NCBI GenBank assembly: GCA_022577435.1
Contig: JAKOON010000028.1
Span: 5,690,571-5,754,570, forward strand
Reading direction: 5' to 3'
From: Embiotoca jacksoni
Lineage: Eukaryota > Chordata > Actinopteri > Embiotocidae
Length of the DNA: 64,000 bases
In this document: piece after piece, positions 24,301 through 37,014 of the stretch
Numbering within the stretch: position 1 is the stretch's first letter
Layout: each line of letters begins with the position of its first letter
Notes under the pieces: generated by a model
Database searches by the model: none
Told to the model about the DNA's origin: nothing
What the model saw: only the letters and a program-made list of their open reading frames with translations
Made by a program: the position numbers and the translations under genes

Positions 24301-26985
24301 AAAATAGTGTTTCACATTTACTGGCCATACATACCCTGGAGTAAGAATATTTTGCACGGATTATGAAAAGGGTGACTGACAGTAGCAACCATCTGTCTCC
24401 TGTCAGGCATCACCCTTTAGCTCAAGTGTCTTCTGCAGTTTCCCAAACTAGTGCAGGTACTTCCCACACACCTTTGAATGGCACCTGCTAACAGATCCTG
24501 CTGTTATCTGCACAGCGATAACACTGTGAGCGAAGTGACAATGCCCAGGGACTCGCCTGTCAACTTCAGAAACATCAAAGGTCCTGACACCCATCTCTGG
24601 TTCTATCGCCGTGACAGAGTGCAATCCTGTGAAAAGGGGAGAGGCTGAGATTCTGTGAGGACTGATAGAGGATCATAGGTGCATTTGGATTTATATATAA
24701 AAAAAAGAAAGATGAAAAGCGTTAATCACCTTTGTGATTTTTTTCTTTTCTTCTTTTTTTGAGTGGATGTCACCTCTGACATAATTTTGAACCCGGTGAA
24801 ATGTGTGTGAATATGAGGGGAATAGTGAGAGTGAGTGAATGGTGTGTGCCAACTCTGTTAAGGGGAATCTGTGTAATCGTTTTTCTTATTTAGTGGACTA
24901 AAGGCTGAGGTACAAAAGCACTTCAGCAGCCTGCCAGGTTCACCTGTGTTGAACAGCCTGCACACCCTGTGACACACAGGAAGCTGTAAATTGGGGGTGA
25001 AGCATTACTTTACACAACCCTCGGAAGCAGAAATGACATGGCATGCAACGTGGGAGTAATTTGCCTGGAAGCTTTCATGCATACAAACAGTGCATAATTG
25101 GAAATGCTTATGTTTATGTGTATTTACGAGACACAAAGAAATAATACTGATGGTAATATCGCAGTGATTGGGACACTTGGACAAACACAGCTGGATCCTG
25201 TTGTTTTAACGTAATCAAGACTGAAGTGAAAATAATACATGTGTTCAAAACAGAGGTCTGATATATTCTGAATATTTATTTTTAAAATGTAAAATATGTT
25301 TTTAAAATAATTATACACACATTACAATACAAAAACAACTATAGCGGGGCTTGTACATAAGAGGATATTCAACACTTGAAGTTGCACCCATTAATAACTT
25401 TCCCAAATTACTATTTTTACTGTTCAAGAGCTTGTTTTTTTGTCAGTCCTTATTTGATAAGTGTTCCCACTCAACCAACATGCTTAGAAAAATGAAACAC
25501 GTTTGTCGTTTTATTTTTTTAACTGTTTCAACTATGAACTGTGAACTCTCACACAAAAGTCACGCAACACAAAAAACGTTTGTGATGAGTTAGGCAGATT
25601 TGAGTTGTAGATGTGATCAGTTGGTAAGACTGGCGCAAACAAGAAATGCAGCGTGGAAAGTCTGTACTGTCGAGGATATTCGTGTTCAGGTGCATTTGCT
25701 TAGGAGGCAGTGAACAGTTTTGACAGCAGAGCGTCCTGCCTCACATTACAAGCAGGAGCTGTCGAGTCTATCATTATTGCTTTGTAATTTTTACATCACC
25801 TGTCTTCAACAGCTCAATATGAAATGAAGGAGAATAAATACTGTAGCAAAAGTAATTGCCCACACTAACACACATTGTCATTAATTACTCCACAGGATGG
25901 AACTAAGAGAATATTAAATTACATAAAGTGTTTTTATTTTATTTATGCTTCCTGAATCCACCAGGAACCAAGTTAACACAAGAGTAATACCGTATCTACT
26001 GTTTTGATGGCTCCTCCGATTTGCTTTTTTTCCTAAACATAATTGGCTTTAATATGTGAGTATGATTGTCAGGGAGTTACATTGCAATGGCCTTTGGGTC
26101 GTTCTTACTTTGAGATATGATTAATTCGTGAACACTGACACAACTGCGACTAGGTTTCATGTGTTCACACTGGCTGCATGTCTAACCATTGATTCAATGA
26201 GTTTCCCTTTGATAATAACCATCAGTTTTGAATATTAGACACCTGACAAATTATGAGTTGTAACCACAAAGCAGTCATGTGATTTTTGTTTCCCTTCATT
26301 CAGAGCGAGACGCATAGACACAGACAGGGAGACACAGGAGTGATTCAGAGAGGGAAAGCGAGAGACAGCAGCTCCCTTTACCTGGTAAAGTGTCCCCATG
26401 ATATGATTAGAGCCTACACTGGGGGATTACTATGATTATACAGTGCACACGTGATCACAGACCGCTGCCCTGTATATTTTAGCTGGAAATCATGTGTGGC
26501 CTGTCATAACAAGCCTTGTCAAAATGGAAAGAAGTACAATCAATCAGCGATTATTTGCTAATCTATGTAAATGCATTTGAAACAAATAGCTGTTTGGTCT
26601 TGCATGGCTCAACTTTTACAATATGAATGAGTTCCACTTTGTTGCTGCTGTTATGAATCTAAAATTAAAATCGTATTACCAAATAACAAGGCACCACTCC
26701 AGAGACACATAATCACAACGTTGGACCCCTTATTATCATAGTCACGGTTATGGTTGTACGGCTAGTATAGGATTTGTCACTTGATGGCACTGTTAACAGA
26801 GGCCTGGTGGTATATAATCAATATGAACTTTGATTTTTTTTTATTTTTTTTATCACATTACTTTTTAAAATTGTATTATATCAAAGTTGAATCATACATA
26901 AGTGCTTCTACCATCATCATGTGAGAACCCTGAATGCATGTGCAATAGTGTGTGCCAATGCATTTATCCACAGGAAAAGTGACAA
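21330..26985. other. long unassigned AT-rich stretch
   Basis: Almost 5.7 kb without a convincing exon. A segment at 23215-23290 (AAGGTGCTTCACAGAGAAAG) could be a remnant of a minus-strand LINE tail. A TA run lies at 24151-24164. The part 25795-25930 is repeat-free with TAATTGCC and CATTAATTACTCC motifs and could be regulatory. Confidence 0.45.
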
Positions 26986-26989
26986 ATTA

Positions 26990-27300
26990 TTGCAGCACAA
27001 AGACCACCAAAGTCATTAGAAATCATCTTCTGGATACTTTGTACTTTCTGTTCCAAGTTCCATGACATTCCATTCAATAGTTATCCAAGACATTTCACTA
27101 AAAGGACATAAAACCAATCCGCAGACGGCCCCAGAGGTGTGTTCACAGGATCACTGAACTCATTAAGATTTATTCTGTGGGGAACATGAATATGATCAGA
27201 ATGTCATTGCAATCAGTTAAGAAATGTCAACCTGAATCAAAGGAGTCGACTGACTGACACACCAACATTACCGTCAGTAGAGGAGAGGCTCCCAAAGTTG
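26990..27300 (+). repeat. dispersed repeat family C, copy 1
   Basis: Contains, in order, CACCAAAGTCATTAGAAATC, a CTTCTGGATAC block, GACATTCCATTCAATAG, then a second similar set (CACTGAACTCATTAAGATTT, TTCTGTGGGGAACATGAATA) and CTGACTGACACACCAACATTACCGTC. The same blocks occur at 60200-60360 and 60600-60790. The internal two-fold repetition is characteristic of a fish repeat I recall but cannot classify. Confidence 0.65.
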
Positions 27301-27549
27301 GTGCCATGAGTAGAGGCCAAAGATTTAGTAGGAAAAACAACATTTTTAACATTAACATTAACTACATTTTCTCAAATAATGAAGGTAGATCAAAAAGCCA
27401 TGTAAATATCATCATATTAAAAACTGTGTTCAATATACAGGTGTGCTGCAGCAAATTACATAACTTACGGTTGCTGGTTGTCATTGAAAAAGGAATGGAA
27501 ATTCTGATACATCTCATATTAATATTATAGTTATGTTATTATAACATAT

Positions 27550-27706
<157 letters not shown>

Positions 27707-27839
27707 GGTAAAGCAATACAAATAACAAAGTAAAAAAAAATCTGAAATATAAAAATGTAAAAATGCACAATATATACAATAAAAATAGAATAATATTAAA
27801 TTAAACTTACTAAACAATAGTGCAAATATTTAAATAAAC

Positions 27840-27887
<48 letters not shown>

Positions 27888-28497
27888 AAAACAGTGCAAC
27901 GGGGTTATTGTTGTGAGATTGATTTGGCCAGAGGTGATTTATTGTATAGTCTTATATTGTATAGCCAGGAATGATCTCCCGTATTGGTCCTTGTGACAGC
28001 GGAGCTTGATAAGTCTGTTTGAGAAAGTGCTCCACTGTCCCTGCAGCAGGTGGTGGAGAGGGTGGTCAGGTCCAATATGGATAAGAGTTTCTTCAGCGTC
28101 CTCCTCTCCACCACCTTTTCCAGACTGTTCAGTTTACAGCCAATTATGGAGCCGGCCTTCTTAACCAGTTTGTTAAGTCTGTTGGTGTCGCCAGCTCCCA
28201 TGCTGCTACTCCAGCAGACCACAGCGAAGTACAATGCACTGGCCACAACAGACTGGTAGAACATCTCCAACATCTTGCTCCACACACTGATGAATCGAAA
28301 TTTCCTCAAGAAAAAGAGTCGACTCATCCCCTTTTTGTAGACAGCGTTGATGTTGGTCTTCCAGTTCAGTCTTTTGTCGATGGAGACACCCTGGAACTTG
28401 TACTCCTCACCATGTCCAATCCTCTCCCAGAACTCTGTATTATAATGAAGGTTGGGTAGCCTGGTGTGCCATTTGAACATTTTATGCGGTACCATGA
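27707..28497 (-). pseudogene. LINE relic: reverse-transcriptase C-terminus and 3' UTR
   Basis: A minus-strand frame of 196 codons (28495-27905) reads as the C-terminal part of a fish jockey/L2-type LINE ORF2. Recognisable pieces are KFQGVSIDKRLNWKTNI, KGMSRLFFLRKFR, MLEMFYQSVVASALYFAVVC and NRLNKLVKKAGSIIG. The C-terminal part (LLSILD onward) is garbled by a probable frameshift, with an IRLYN motif recovered near the end. A 3' UTR follows, with a (TTAG)n tract in minus sense at 27887-27840, and ends at the compound microsatellite. The catalytic YxDD part lies upstream and is missing. It is likely a 5'-truncated insertion. Confidence 0.88.
27840..27887. repeat. (AACT)n microsatellite
   Basis: Twelve AACT units in the 3' UTR of the minus-strand LINE relic. 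Confidence 0.97.
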
Positions 28498-28499
28498 TT

Positions 28500-31380
28500 T
28501 AAAAAGATTTTTGCAAACCACTGCCCTAAAGCTACTCCACTAATAAGGCCAACAAAAATGTATTTCTCGCAGTTTATTGCTGTCTGCCGAGAAATTGTAT
28601 TTCTCTTATTGAAATGGCATGAACAACAGGCAAACTGGTTTATTTAGATGAGTTATACAGACACAGACATATTTATTTAAACAGTGCTCAACTTAGTAAC
28701 AGTCCAGCGTTGATTTCAGATATAAAGTGTGGACATTAGCCACTAGCGGGTTTCATTACATTAATTATCCCTAATGAGTCCTCCTCTTGAACTCTCTGGA
28801 TACAATTCTGTGGCACCAGGGAAACAAAATGTTCCCAACACTCCAACTATTGCAGCAAGTTTTTCAAAACCTGTTCAGAATGTATTCCTTCAGATCAACA
28901 TATTCTTCGCCATATCACACTTCCATGCATTTCCCAAAGGGCATTTTGGGGGTTTATGCCTGAGAATGAACGCATACAGCATTCTAAAGGTTTGAGGTGT
29001 CAGTCTCTCGGTTCCTAAGAATCTTCTCATTCAGTGCCAGTAAGGCTGAAAATGCTTTTGTTTTGCAACAGTTCAAAGTGACTGTCAAACAAAGACCTAA
29101 AAAAGCGGAGTTCCCTCCATTGTGGAATTTTTTTAGCTGCAAATAAAGCTGCCTTTGGTGGAGATAAGGCAATGTCTGACAAGGTTAAGGATGTATACGA
29201 TCTGCTCAATTTAGGATAACAGGCAGTCGCAATATAACCAGCACAGGAGCTCACTTCATTTTCTTTGGAATTCTCTGCCCAAACTTTGGACATTTGTTAA
29301 CACAAGAAAAATAGACTCCTATTTGTTCTCTAAAAGTTGTGCAATTTTTCAACTGTGATAACAAAGTGACTGAGCTTTGTAATGGAATAAGGTGAAAAAA
29401 AACGTCAAGGCTGTTATTTATCTTCAAGGTTTCTGTTTGCAACTCCAGTGTCCTTGTCCTTTTCTGGAAATAGAGCATTTAAATGCATAGAAAGCTTAGA
29501 TCTGCAATTACTTTTGTGTCCTCTTACCATACCTTTGGGTGGTTGAGAGGCTTCACAGCAGCGTGAGTCAGAATGAAACCCTCGTCAAAAATTACCTTGC
29601 TTTTCTTAAAATGTCAAATTCTAGCTTTCCCATGTGGTTTGGAATAAAGATGGGAACATAAACACACATTTTCAACAATAAAAAGGTAATAATAATTACA
29701 GGGTTATTTTTCCATCAAAATGAGCTGTATTAACCTAACAGTATTTTTTTCCAGAGGCAATTTACATTTTGTGTTTGATTACCTTCATATTTATCCCTTT
29801 AACTTGAAGCCATTCAATTCTTGAAATGCCTACAGCAGGATGTTCCCCTTCTCATTACTTAATTTCTCTAAAAGTGTTTTAAAGAGCAAAAAGACGATGA
29901 AATGTTGTTAAATTTGAGATTTTGACTCATTAACATTGATTATTTCTGAACATTATCATTAAGAATATTGAAATGACAACACATTCTGAAGTTGATTTTT
30001 ACAGCTTGCTACTTTGCTTACTTCAATTACACATTCAGCCCAAATATCTTATATCATAACTTGTTTTCAGTAATTAGTTAATTAATTAATTCTAAAAGGT
30101 CTATGTCTTAAAGAAAGTCCTAGTTCTCAACTTCTAATGAGTATAATAATGGGCAAACATCATAATCATAATGGTACATGTCAGAAAATCCAATGTTAAT
30201 ATCAAAGTGTTGGTCTGCCAAACAGTGTCGCCAAAATAATTTGCTTCATGCCCTATCCATGTAGTTGAGGAAAGTCATAAGGTAACACCATTAAATAATC
30301 AATGTCTGGCCAGTCGGTTTAACATTAGGCACCACAAACGTGACCTCTGCACAAACCAATATAGACTGGCACCAACATAACTCCCATTCACAACAAAATG
30401 ATCTTAACACACAGGGTCTATTTGCTGGAGATCATAGTCCCTGTGTCTGGTTAAAAGCATGTCTGGAACTAAGTCACATCAATGGTTGGGATGGTTTCAA
30501 CCGTGTGTGAACAAATGGAACTTTTTTTAGTGGTGATAAGAAAATAATACACTTGAGAATAGAGACAAACTTGTACCTCGAATGCACCCATTATTAAACA
30601 CAGCAACCTCATGAATAACAAGACAAGGTCTGTCTTTCACTCTGTGTAAAGCCAAAGAATGTCAAAGAGGTGTTACTTTAATGATGCCTTCAAGCTGCTT
30701 AATGCTACACTCTGCCCGAAAGCTTACCAATAACAGTAAAACAAGTATGTAACAATCATAGTCTACCTGCCAATTGTAATGAATTTGGACATACACACCT
30801 GTTCCGTAGCTCAATAAAATACCAATAATGAAGCCGAAGGTCCTGCATTACGTCTTGTTTACCGAACCTAAACTGTCTGTGTTACTCCCTGAAATAGCTG
30901 TTGAACATAAATATCCCTTTTCATCCTCACTTGAAATAAGTTTGCTGGATTTCTTTTGTGTGACAAATCCTTTCAGATGTACAGGATTCCCAGAGAAATA
31001 AAACATCACAGAACATATGAAGCAGACCATAATTCCACTTGAAGTTTGGCACATTAGTTTTCCCCTTTTATAAGGTCAGTCTAGAAACTTTGAAATTTCA
31101 AAATTTTACTAAAAATACTTTAAAGGTCATCAAGAAATGATTTTTGTAGTGGGAGGGGAACCACTGAAAGAGGTGTAAGCATTTGAATAGTACACATTTT
31201 ATTTTCATTTTGATCATTGATATGGGCATTGTCATGGGAGTAATTTTGACACCAATGTAGGTGAACCCTTTCTTTGCATTTATAAACAGGGTATTTATGA
31301 CTGGTTTAAGTCTGTAGGTGTCACAATATAACAAAAATGACCGTTAAATTAAACAATTAAATATTGCTTTCATATTAACA
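28500..31380. other. unassigned non-coding DNA
   Basis: No recognised element or supported exon. Several minus-strand frames (for example 29027-29478 and 30848-31054) lack any domain. Confidence 0.45.
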
Positions 31381-31565
31381 GGACACATGCAACCCCATTT
31401 CCAAAAAAGTTGGTTCGGATGTGTACAATGTAAATGTAATTGTTGCACTATTTGCCCACTGAGTCTTTCATAGAGTGGTGAACCCCTCCCCATCTTTACT
31501 GCTGAGAGACTTGTCTTGGATGCTCTTTTAATACCCAATCGTGGTACTGACCTGATGCACAAATG
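31380..31565. mobile_element. DNA-transposon relic
   Basis: CAACCCCATTTCCAAAAAAG at 31390, followed by TTGG, is the terminal sequence of a widespread fish DNA transposon family. Further on, GAACCCCTCCCCATCTTTAC, GCTGAGAGACTTG, TTTTAATACCCAATC and TACTGACCTGATGCA match its internal region in order. The far end is missing and no duplication could be defined. Superfamily is not assigned. Confidence 0.6.
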
Positions 31566-31569
31566 ACAA

Positions 31570-32305
31570 ATTTAATTTTTGCATACAGCTTGTATAGCAG
31601 GAAGGGGGAAAAAATAAACTAAAAGTAAGGAAGAGTGCTTTACCACCCTGATAGGGAAGTGATGAATCAAGCACAGCTGTGAGCAGGAGGAGGTGCAATA
31701 AACAAACAAAAGAAGCATGGAAGAGAACTGAGAGGAGTAAGAGTGACTGAAAGAAGAGCTCCTTCAAAGTGTAATTCAGTTTCTGGATTTAGTTGCTCTA
31801 GAAAAGAAAGTTTTATATATTTTTCAAGTGACCGAGCACTGGATTATGCAAGAACCGGCTGAACTGCTTTGACCTTTTTTGGAGACCAAGGTCTTGATCC
31901 TTTGGAGCAGGTGAACCGAGCTGAATTTGTTCAACTCCCTTTTGGACCTGTGTGGCTAACTGAGGAACCCCCCTGCCGTCGGTTGGGTGTAAGGTAAGTC
32001 TCCTGTAAGGAAACTCTCCAGACTTCTTCCTGTCCTTCCTTACCCCTTCATCTTTAACCCTCATCTCCCTTAACATTAGAGCCTGCCCCTGAGACTGGAG
32101 TCCTCATTTAATCGTTCTTTTAAGAGACATTTGATTTTCAGGCCAATGAAATTTATAGTTTGTGTCATGTTTACTTTCTGCCTTTTGTAGTGAGGTTATA
32201 AAACTATCCGGGTTATCGCCCCAACCAACACTACAAGCTGAGGTGGGAGGGCCTCTGCCTCAACAAGTTGGGATGGCGAGAGAAATGAACAGCATAGAGC
32301 GTCAA
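31570..32305. other. unassigned non-coding DNA
   Basis: A good donor-like GTAAGGTAAGTC lies near 31994 but no acceptor or open frame gives an exon. A minus-strand frame of 87 codons at 31813-32076 is unsupported. Confidence 0.4.
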
Positions 32306-32311
32306 TAAACA

Positions 32312-32402
32312 TCTAGGAGACACAAAACAACCATAATGATAAAATGACAACAATTACAAAATGAAACCAAAAGGAGGCACAAAACTACAAAGTTAACTTA
32401 AT
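32312..32402 (-). repeat. 21-bp-type minisatellite, reverse orientation
   Basis: Diverged units of GACACAAAACAACCA..ATGA. Reverse complement gives TTGTGTCTC..TGGTTG units like those at 33568-33795. Confidence 0.55.
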
Positions 32403-33418
32403 CATATTATTAAAATATATTGTATTTCCCAACAAATTATCTGTTTATTGAGACCTGTAGTTTTACATTTTTATTTAATGCTCTAGACATCACCATAATA
32501 CTTTTTAAGTTGGGGGAGGTTCCACTTTATAAGCCTTTTATCGCTCCTCACTTAAAATTATTGAGAAGCATTTGCTCTGTTTAGCTCACTGCATTATTTC
32601 ATTTTTTTGCTGTACTTTTGGAGTTCCCTTAGCCCCAGGCTAACAATTTTCTTTCACTTCTCCTTCAACATGGAAAGTGAGATATCAGGCTTGAGCATCC
32701 CAATCCCCAATCCAGGTCCGTCACAGTTCTATTCTGAGCCATGTTTGTTTTTCCATTTATCAACTCTTCCACCCACCAGAGGTCCCCAGTGTTTTGGCTG
32801 TCAATCCCACCTTACCCGCTCCCAGTCACCCCAACCAGCTCAACTGTTTCCAGTCCCTTCATTACTCCAGCAGCTCACGCCCCCGGTGAATTTCATTTGT
32901 TAATTTACATACAATAGCTATGAGTTGATTTAGCATCTTTGGGTATTATCAGTTAATGTTAAGTGCACAGAGCCTATTAAAAGTGACAGAGTACTGCAAT
33001 TGTACTTACTGTGTGCTATTAACAGATAAGGACCATTTGGTTAGCATTAGCAACAGAATAAAAGGGACTATAAGAAGGCATTACTGTGAATCATGTGCTG
33101 CTAACCACTTCTATTAATTTAGCCAGATAAAACAGCACTTTATACCTCAGTATTATTCTATAATATCCTAGATACTTTGTTTAGTTATCTGCTGTGTGTA
33201 GTTGGATTAAAAGAGTAGCCCATTTTCCATGAGAAGGTAGATACTGTGCATCCATTTACAATGTAAGGGAATTTATAATTGACAATAATGCAATGCATTG
33301 TATAATCTGTGACAATGGCCATTTGGACATAAAAAAAAAGACCGTAAGAGACACAAACTGACAACTTCACATGTCTTATTGTCCCATTATAGTCAGGTTG
33401 TGTTTACTCCAGTCACTA
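32403..33418. other. unassigned spacer between opposed minisatellites
   Basis: No ORF with support; a 98-codon proline- and serine-rich frame at 32607-32903 looks like a C/T-rich patch and not a protein. Confidence 0.4.
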
Positions 33419-33558
33419 ACTCCATTCGCTAACTGCTTGCTTAGGAGGGAATTGTTGGTTTTTTCTCTATAATAGTGAAGGGTCTTGACCTTATTATGTT
33501 AACCGCCCTGAGAGGGCATGTATGTTGTGAGCTATATACAAAAATTGAATTGAATCTT
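33419..33558 (+). mobile_element. LINE/SINE 3' tail relic
   Basis: Reads GGAATTGTTGGTTTTTTCTC, GAAGGGTCTTGACCTTATTA, CGCCCTGAGAGGGCA and ends TTGTGAGCTATATACAAAAA then TTGAATTGAA. This is the classic fish retroposon tail (consensus GTGATTTGGCGCTATATAAATAAAATTGAATTGAA). A second copy in opposite orientation is at 39272-39475. Confidence 0.7.
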
Positions 33559-33567
33559 TGTATTTAA

Positions 33568-33795
33568 TTTTTGTGTGTGTGTGTGTTTATGTTCTTTTGT
33601 TTGTCTCATAGTTGTTCTATCTCTGTGGTTGTTATGTTCATATTTGTAGTTGTTGTGGGTCTCCTTGTAGTTGTTATCTCTGTGGGGTGTTTTGGACCTC
33701 TGTGGTTGTGTTACTTTTCTTAGTTGCTTTGTCGTGGTTTTGCACCTATTTGTTGTTGCTTTACATCTGTCTGTAGTTGTTTTGTGTCCAGTTAT
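33568..33795 (+). repeat. 21-bp-type minisatellite (GTCTCTGTGGTTGTT units)
   Basis: Begins with a short GT microsatellite, then about ten diverged units of TCT..GTGGTTGTTATGT. It explains the threonine/asparagine-rich 137-codon frame on minus. Units of this kind recur in many fish genomes. Confidence 0.75.
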
Positions 33796-33799
33796 TTGA

Positions 33800-36635
33800 T
33801 TTACTTTCCAACAGGAACTAGTAAGAGTCACTTTAGGCAGAGGATGCATGAAAGATCTTTTACAATTTCCACATATTGATTTTGCTATAGTGACAGCAGT
33901 ACTTTGGACATAGATCGTTGTTGTTTTTACACTGTATTGAATCAAATTGAAGAGGTAATGAAGACTCTAAGGTAAACTTTCTGACAAATATAGCACAGAA
34001 CTGTATAAATCGTACCCTAATATGAAACTAAATAGATCCAAATTAATTGGACAATTTGATAAAGCAGCACGATGCTTCACAAACTATCTGAAAAACAATT
34101 TGCACTGTCCACTAGGATATTAGACACATTCACACACTAGACCTGAGGCTGGCAGTAAGAAGCTATTTCCTAACAGAGAAGGAAGCTTCATATAGATATA
34201 CCTTCACAAGTGTCTGAACCCCACTTGCTGGTTATGATGATCTTGTCAACAATTTGAGGCATCAAGAGCCCCCTCTGTTACCTGCTTCATTTTGTTCCCC
34301 TTCTGTGGTATCTCACTATGAATGTCTTTTCATGTCCCATGCTGCAACTTGATTTAAACTGTAGTTTGTTGGGAAACAGCCAACCTCCATCATATACTGT
34401 ATTGTGAGCAGCTTTGTTGAAATCAAGAGAATGCACACACCCACAGGCTGTGTCTTCAGCCCTGCTGATTTTGCCTGAGGTTCATCAACAGGGAGGGAAA
34501 ACCATTTGTGATGTTGTTTGCAATTCTTTCAATATTACCAGGATTTTCTGCTGTGATCTTCTCAGTTCAGTCCCTCAGGAGTCACCTCTGTTGAGAGACG
34601 GTATCCTATGGGTTAGGAACGGATTATCAGTCTGCCGCTGATAATAATTTAAACGCGGGCTCATCGATTTCCGGCCATCTGCAACCTGCAGTGCAGCATG
34701 CGACGGGTCACTGGCTTCTCGGTCTGTCAGAGGGAAGGAGCGTGGAATAGATATTCTGGCATCTCCCCAAGTCTCTCACCTAAGGAAATGTTCCATCACA
34801 CAGAGAGAATGGGATAAATGGACTCCACCAGCTTTGGGGGAGGATTTATTATGACAATTTAGGTCATAGTGTAAGGCGACTCCAAAAGAAATGACGGGGA
34901 AGTTGCAGTGTTTAGCAGACTGTGGGTGCTTGCAGGTGCACTAAAAACATTACTGCATTAAATAAATATTAAATGGTTCTAAATTGTAACCCTGAGAGGA
35001 TGATTGTAATGCACATGCTCATTCAAATGCCAGCACTTATTTAAATGTTCCTAACTGTTAACTTATTCTCATGTTCTTCCACTGCCGCCTTGGGGTAATA
35101 TTCCATTTTCCTTTCACTGAGAGGATTATACTACAAAAGCAGGAAATGGCCCAGTAAGGTAAAAAGCCTTTGATCTGTTGCTTGGACAAAACATTCAGCC
35201 AGGAAAAGGAATAAGATTCACCACCCAAACAGATGCAGAACTCATTGAGAGTATAACAGCAAAGTTATAGTTACATGAAGTCAGAGTTACTGCTGTATTT
35301 CTATTCATGGTTTTTGTGTTTATTTTATTTTTAAAAAAATTCCAGCATTCAGGTCCAAATTAATGTATCCCCATTGGACTACATTTTCTACCAATAAAAA
35401 CACCCAAAGAACTTTACGACTGAACTTCTGAAAACCTGTTTCTATTATGTCATTATTGGTTATTAAGTGTTCATTGATGGGGAACAAAATGGCAATTTCA
35501 TCCATTTAAAATGAGACCTACAACACAAAAACACGTGCAAAATGTAAAATGGCCTGATTGAATTTGAAAGCAGTTGTATCCTTTAGTGATGTCACATGGA
35601 TTAATAAACAGAAAATGAAAAGAGTTCATCTGCATCTTGAATTTACATTTGGGGTTTCACAAATGATATTCTATGGTGGTATATACATGAAAACACAAAC
35701 CAATATTATTTAAAAAAAAAAAAATGTGGATATGCTGCTTTTAAACAAAAAAAAAATGTTCTAGCACTAATACTTGTACTATTACTATTAACAAATAATA
35801 GTAATAATAAACTGTCTGCCAATTCCACAATTGAATCTGATCTCTATAGCTCTGGTCTCCTGCCAAGTCTGCTAATAGAACTAGCCAGCAGTTTGATGGC
35901 AGCAGCAGCTGATGAATGAGTCAAATTATCCCGCACATCAGAATATGTTCTCTCTCTTTTTTTGTTTTTCCTAGGCACCGTAATTATAACGAATGAAGTT
36001 CGAAATAGAGTCAAATTCTTTGCTATTCTTCCACATATGGAGAACAATTAATTCCAAGTGAAGGGCCCGATGCGAAGACAAATGACTTGACTTTACTTTC
36101 CTGTACACACAATGCTAATCTTTGCCGAAGAATTAATGTGATGCAAAGAGCTGCTGACTGCAGGTTATTTATCTCTGTAGCACTGTGTTGAACATAATTT
36201 GATTTTGCTCTGTACTTCATGCCATTGTTTCTAATAAAATGTGATCTTATCTGGCAGTGAACAAACAGGGCTGTGCCAGAAAAATACCCATATCACAGTA
36301 ATCCAAGACATTTACTCAGTGGAAATCATGGAAATCATGTTATGTGCAAATAATGTCAGGTATCTGTCATGTTACTGGGGAAGTAAACGCCACAGTAATT
36401 AAAATAGACTGCTATTTTTTTTTCCTTCCAGGACTAAACGCAAAATAATCAGTAGCTAACCAATTTTATACAACAGACACTGATTACAGTCCTTGTGTAG
36501 GCAGATTTTGAGGAGTACTGCTCCATACGATAATTGAAAAAGATTGAATAAAGTCTTTTGTGGTTTGCTGCACAGAATCGGACAAATTGCCACATTTCCG
36601 CAACCAGCAATTATTTACGCAAATGGCAATACATT
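33800..36635. other. unassigned non-coding DNA
   Basis: No element recognised. The part 36055-36245 is repeat-free and of CNE-like composition. Minus-strand short frames are unsupported. Confidence 0.42.
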
Positions 36636-36639
36636 TGAC

Positions 36640-37010
36640 AAGTATGTCTTTTAAACCTTTAAGCTCTGGAGTGTTTTTTTGTTTTGTTTTTTTATTTCCA
36701 CACAAAAAAAAAAAAAAATCCTCAGAATTAGTCAATAAATTAACTACATCTGTGAAGTCTAAATGAACGACATTGGACTCGTGTGGATCAGAAACTGTTT
36801 GGAGAATTTTGAAATGAAAAAAGTATCTTTGTCCTCATGACCAGGTGAGAATGAGATTTTAAAATTCCAACAAATATGTAAATTAGAGAGTAAATAACAG
36901 CTTTATAAAATTTTGCGTTACATTATTGGGCATGCCCTAGCGAATTTGATGCAACCTCCACTCAAAAAGGTGTTTTGCTGATGGTTCCTGCAGTTGAATA
37001 TTTGAGCTTC
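36640..37010 (+). repeat. dispersed repeat family B, copy 2
   Basis: Contains TTAAACCTTTAAGCTCTGGA, an A run, GGAGAATTTTGAAATGAAAA, TCATGACC, and AGTAAATAACAGCTTTATAA, in the same order as at 18190-18540. The 3' part here reaches TTTTGCTGATGGTTCCTGCA. Confidence 0.6.
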
Positions 37011-37014
37011 GCTA

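Noticed and set aside
31985..32000. GTAAGGTAAGTC donor-like sequence on plus
   Set aside because: No open frame with a start or acceptor precedes it.
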